Source of the DNA: Streptomyces sp. NRRL F-4489
Lineage (GTDB): Bacteria > Actinomycetota > Actinomycetes > Streptomycetales > Streptomycetaceae
Direction: 5' to 3'
Assembly (NCBI RefSeq): GCF_001509485.1
Contig: NZ_LLZI01000077.1
Location: 1 to 7,651 of the forward strand
DNA length: 7,651 nucleotides
Positions 5,135 through 7,651 of this stretch are shown here, piece by piece. Every line of letters begins with the position of its first letter. Positions within the stretch are counted from its first letter, which is position 1. The notes beneath the pieces are model-generated. The model was not told the DNA's origin and did not search any database. It was given only the letters and a program-made list of their open reading frames with translations. A program made the translations under genes and the position numbers.

Positions 5135-5917
5135 CTACTTCGCCGAGAAGCGCTCCGGCGCGACGGTCGGCGTCCCGCCGCCCGGCAGCGCCTGCCGCGG
5201 GCACGACGTGAGCACCTTCGCCATCGCCGCCTTCTCCTCCCGCGTCACCCACAGCCCGTACTTCTTCTTCACCGCCACCTGGCGCGCGACGTACGTGCAG
5301 CGGTAACCGGCGTACGGGGGCAGCCAGTCCGCGGCGTCCCCGTCGCTCTTGCGGCGGTTGGCGGAGGCGTCCACCGCGATGAGGTTCAGCGGATCGTTGG
5401 CCAGCGCCACCCGCTTGCGGCCCGGCCACTGCCGCGCGCCGGTCCGCCAGGCGTCCGACAGCGCCACCACGTGGTCGATGTCCACGGTGCTGCGGCCGCG
5501 CCGGTAGTCCAGCTCCTTCCCGGTGTACGGGTCCTTCGGCAGCGTCCCGGAGACCACCACGCACTTCTTGGCGTCCCGGAACGCGGTGGACCGCAGATCC
5601 CGCTTGAGGATGTCGTCGCGGGTCCCGCAGCCGTTGCCGTCCGTATCGGCCCAGGCCGAACCGAACCGGTCGCGCGCGTAACCGTCCTGCGTCCCGGCCC
5701 GCTTGACGGCCAGTGAGTCCAGCGCGCGCAGGGCGCTGCCCGGCGCCCCCGGCCCGCCGACCCCGTCCGCCGCCGCGGCCGTCGGACCCGCCCCCGTACC
5801 GCCGGTGAGCCCGCCGCCCGGTCCGGAGCAGCCGGTGACGGCGAGCAGCGCGGCCAGGGCGGCGGCGGCCGCCGCGCGCGGGGCGAGGGAACGGGCGGGG
5901 AACAGGGGCCGTATCAC
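5135..5917 (-). CDS. Secreted lipoprotein with HNH endonuclease domain (GmrSD C-terminal/DUF1524-like)
   Basis: A 260-residue protein from GTG 5917. It has an Arg-containing n-region, a hydrophobic Ala/Leu core (15-26) and a lipobox VTGC, giving a lipidated Cys30 exported and anchored on the outer membrane face. A Gly/Pro/Ala spacer (31-60) precedes the nuclease-like domain: DTDGNGCGTRDDIL (91-104), YTGKELDY (131-138), DIDHVVALSDAW (147-158) with candidate catalytic His149, NDPLNLIAVDASANRRKSD (174-192) and the ADWLPPYAGYRC region (196-207). This His/Asn arrangement is that of HNH/beta-beta-alpha-metal nucleases. Cysteines at 97, 119, 207 and 239 could form disulfides, consistent with an exported enzyme. 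The frame is open far upstream, but that part is antisense to the DUF2079 gene. The ribosome binding site is weak. Likely role is extracellular nucleic-acid breakdown; a defence role is unsupported. Confidence 0.88.
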   Translation of the reverse strand: MIRPLFPARSLAPRAAAAAALAALLAVTGCSGPGGGLTGGTGAGPTAAAADGVGGPGAPGSALRALDSLAVKRAGTQDGYARDRFGSAWADTDGNGCGTRDDILKRDLRSTAFRDAKKCVVVSGTLPKDPYTGKELDYRRGRSTVDIDHVVALSDAWRTGARQWPGRKRVALANDPLNLIAVDASANRRKSDGDAADWLPPYAGYRCTYVARQVAVKKKYGLWVTREEKAAMAKVLTSCPRQALPGGGTPTVAPERFSAK

Positions 5918-5986
5918 GGTCGGGCATCCAATCCGGGTGCGTGGCACCAGCGTTGCGGGACAGGTGAACGAGGGGCGGGCCCGGCC

Positions 5987-5995
5987 TGTGGACAA
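5987..5995 (-). promoter_or_regulatory. DnaA-box-like nonamer in the divergent intergenic region
   Basis: The minus strand reads TTGTCCACA, a perfect match to the consensus DnaA box known for Streptomyces. It is a single copy within the 135-bp gap between the nuclease and DUF2079 starts, so it is not an origin. It could be a regulatory DnaA site or a chance match. An AT-rich TATCTTTT (6021-6028) nearby may belong to the rightward promoter, but no well-spaced -35 was found. Confidence 0.5.
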
Positions 5996-6052
5996 CGGAC
6001 CGGAACCGCCCCGACTCGGATATCTTTTCGGAAATCGAGAGTGAGGACGCCC

Positions 6053-7492
6053 ATGGACACGGCCGCAGCAACGGCGGCGGACGGCCGCACCGCCGGCCCC
6101 GCCGCCGGCCCGGCGGCCGCGCCCCCGCCGTCCCGCCTCGCCGCGCTGCGCGCCCCGCGCCTCGACCCGTACTGGACCGCCGGCTTCTTCTTCCTCGCCT
6201 ACGCCGTCCTGTCCTTCTGGCGCTACCGCACGATGTCCGCCATCTCCTGGGACCTCGGCATCTTCGAACAGGCCGTCCGCGGCTACGCCCACCTCCGGGC
6301 GCCGATCGTCGACCTCAAGGGGCCGGGCACCAACATCCTCGGCGACCACTTCAGCCCCGTCCTGGTGCTGCTCGCCCCCTTCTACCGGCTGTTCCCCTCC
6401 CCCCTGACCCTGCTCACCGCCCAGTCCGCGCTGTTCGCGCTCTCCGCGATACCGGTCACCCGCGCCGCCGCCCGCCACCTCGGCCGCCGGCGCGGCCTGG
6501 CCCTCGGCCTCGCCTACGGCCTGTCCTGGGGCCTCCAGCGCGCCGCCGACTTCGACTTCCACGAAATAGCCTTCGCGGTCCCGCTGATCGCCTTCGCGCT
6601 CGAAGCGGCGCTGCGCGGCCGGTGGAACGCCGCCGCCTGCTGGGCCGTCCCCCTCGTCCTGGTCAAGGAGGACCTCGGCGTCACCGCCGCCGCCATCGGC
6701 GCGCTCTCCCTCATCCGCACCCGCCGCCCCGGCCCGCTGCCGCTCGCCCTGGTCGCCTTCGGCATCACCGCCACCGCCGTCACCCTCGGCGTCCTCATCC
6801 CCGCCGCGAACGGCTCCGGCTCCTACGACTACTGGAGCAAACTCGGCGCCCACGGCGGCGCCGCCCCCGCCATCCCCCTCACCGTCGCGCTGCGCACGCT
6901 GCTGTGGGTGCTGCTCCCCACCACCGGCCTGCTCGCGCTCCGCTCACCGCTGCTGCTCGTCGCCGCGCCCACCCTCGGCTGGCGCTTCCTCTCGCACGAC
7001 CCGCACTACTGGGGCACGGACTGGCACTACAACGCCGTCCTGATGCCGGTGGTCTTCCTCGCCCTGGTCGACGCCCTGCCGCGCGCCCTGGCGTCGCCGC
7101 GCCCGTGGCTGCGCTCTTACGCCCACCACCTGCCCGCGGCCGTCCTGGCCGCCGCGCTCGCCCTTTCGACGTCGCTGCCGATGGCGCGGCTCGCGGAGTC
7201 CGCGACGTATCGGACGCCGGCGTCCGTGCGTGCCGCCTCGCGGCTCCTCGACCGGATTCCTGACGGTGCGACGGTTGAGGCCGACGTCCGGCCGCTCGGC
7301 CGGCTCACGGGGCGGGCCCGGGTGTTCTGGCTCGGCGCGGGCGGGCTGACGCCCGAGTATGTCGCCGTGCAGCGGCCTGTGGACCGGCCCCTGGCGCAGG
7401 TCGTCGTGGACGCGGAGGCGCGGCATCCGGGCGCGCGGTATGTGCCGGTGGGCGTGGCGGGTGAGGTCGTCGTCCTCCGCCGCAGCCCCTGA
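6053..7492 (+). CDS. DUF2079 family polytopic membrane protein
   Basis: A 479-residue integral membrane protein. Family landmarks: SWDLGIFEQAV (65-75) after the first membrane helix, GDHFSPVLVLLAPFY (97-111), DFDFHEIAF (166-174), LVKEDLGV (203-210) and WHYNA (324-328). About nine to eleven hydrophobic segments lie between residues 40 and 375, and a soluble C-terminal part (about 385-479) follows. Acidic and His residues in the outer loops resemble GT-C-fold glycosyltransferases, so a role in transfer of lipid-linked sugars is plausible but unproven. ATG 6053 is chosen over GTG 6041 because GAGG (6043-6046) fits as ribosome binding site six bases before it. The N-terminus (1-30) is Ala/Pro-rich and probably cytoplasmic. 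From about 7190 third positions shift from C towards G, changing strand composition without breaking the frame. The stop sits in the loop of a small hairpin. Confidence 0.88.
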   Translation: MDTAAATAADGRTAGPAAGPAAAPPPSRLAALRAPRLDPYWTAGFFFLAYAVLSFWRYRTMSAISWDLGIFEQAVRGYAHLRAPIVDLKGPGTNILGDHFSPVLVLLAPFYRLFPSPLTLLTAQSALFALSAIPVTRAAARHLGRRRGLALGLAYGLSWGLQRAADFDFHEIAFAVPLIAFALEAALRGRWNAAACWAVPLVLVKEDLGVTAAAIGALSLIRTRRPGPLPLALVAFGITATAVTLGVLIPAANGSGSYDYWSKLGAHGGAAPAIPLTVALRTLLWVLLPTTGLLALRSPLLLVAAPTLGWRFLSHDPHYWGTDWHYNAVLMPVVFLALVDALPRALASPRPWLRSYAHHLPAAVLAAALALSTSLPMARLAESATYRTPASVRAASRLLDRIPDGATVEADVRPLGRLTGRARVFWLGAGGLTPEYVAVQRPVDRPLAQVVVDAEARHPGARYVPVGVAGEVVVLRRSP

Positions 7493-7498
7493 CGGGGC
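7485..7498 (+). terminator. Small hairpin enclosing the DUF2079 stop codon
   Basis: GCCCC (7485-7489), loop TGAC, GGGGC (7494-7498). The TGA stop (7490-7492) lies in the loop. The stem is only five base pairs, so it is at best a weak terminator alone. A second hairpin, GCGCC-TTC-GGCGC (7547-7559), follows 50 bases later and may share the task. Confidence 0.4.
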
Positions 7499-7651
7499 GC
7501 GGGCCCGTACGTCGTTGGCTCTCCCGCCGCGGGGGTTGCTGATTTTGCGCCTTCGGCGCGAGGGGTTTGTGGGGTGGGGCCCCGGTTTGTGGGGGTGCCG
7601 GGTGGGGTGCGTTCGGGGTGGGGTGTGCGGACTGCTGTCGCTTTACGTCCG
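7493..7651. other. G/T-rich non-coding tail with a short hairpin
   Basis: No coding frame with actinobacterial codon pattern is visible. After the GCGCC-TTC-GGCGC hairpin (7547-7559) the plus strand becomes strongly G/T-rich, with repeated GGGGT-type runs (for example GGGGTTTGTGGGGTGGGG at 7562-7579), then returns to mixed sequence near 7630. G runs of four or more recur at short intervals. Confidence 0.6.

Noticed and set aside
5987..6028. A conventional -35/-10 promoter TGGACA…TATCTT for the DUF2079 gene
   Set aside because: The spacing is 26 bp, too long for a standard promoter; the TGGACA overlaps the DnaA-box-like sequence.
5918..6853. N-terminal extension of the nuclease frame up to 6853
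   Set aside because: It lies antisense to the DUF2079 gene and would bury the signal peptide and lipobox in the middle of the protein; GTG 5917 gives a proper lipoprotein signal.
7372..7386. A second DnaA box (CCTGTGGACC) near the end of the DUF2079 gene
   Set aside because: It lacks the final AA of the nonamer and is inside coding sequence.

Overview
The window is very GC-rich, has strong G/C preference at third codon positions, uses GTG starts with GGAGG-type ribosome binding sites, and encodes families common in Streptomyces (Ser/Thr kinase, DUF4190/DUF4352 membrane protein, secreted HNH lipoprotein, DUF2079 membrane protein). A Streptomyces or close actinobacterial chromosome is the best guess. 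No integrase, transposase, tRNA, rRNA or CRISPR array is visible.

Layout. Positions 1-1602 (minus strand) hold a signalling pair: a three-helix membrane protein with a long Pro-rich tail (1602-898), then a Ser/Thr protein kinase (start 901) whose GTG start overlaps the membrane gene's stop in a GTGA junction. The kinase runs off the left edge. Positions 1796-4042 (minus) encode a single-chain adenine-N6 DNA methyltransferase: N-terminal helix-turn-helix, methylase core, C-terminal HsdS-like recognition domain, with no nuclease partner in view. A divergent regulatory region (about 4043-4245) with repeated GTGA half-sites separates it from a plus-strand DUF4190/DUF4352 membrane-anchored protein (4246-5049). 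This converges on a secreted HNH nuclease-like lipoprotein (5917-5135, minus), with a perfect 19-bp hairpin terminator between them. A second divergent region (5918-6052) carries a perfect match to the Streptomyces DnaA box and leads to a DUF2079 multi-membrane-segment protein (6053-7492, plus). The last 159 bases are G/T-rich and non-coding.

The most unusual structure is at the left edge. Positions 1-123 repeat positions 880-1002 with one mismatch, in the same orientation and exactly 879 bp (293 codons) apart. The repeat contains the 3' end of the membrane-protein gene, the kinase ribosome binding site and the kinase start codon. The first kinase therefore has no stop where its catalytic domain ends. 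It reads through the duplicated membrane-gene tail in a different frame and arrives in phase at a second copy of its own start. The sequence thus predicts either a tandem two-kinase-domain protein with an out-of-frame linker, or two kinases from one message through a preserved internal ribosome binding site. An assembly artefact at a contig edge must also be excluded. Whether the second kinase is complete lies outside the window.

The kinase and its membrane partner look co-translated. The other genes do not form an obvious pathway with them.
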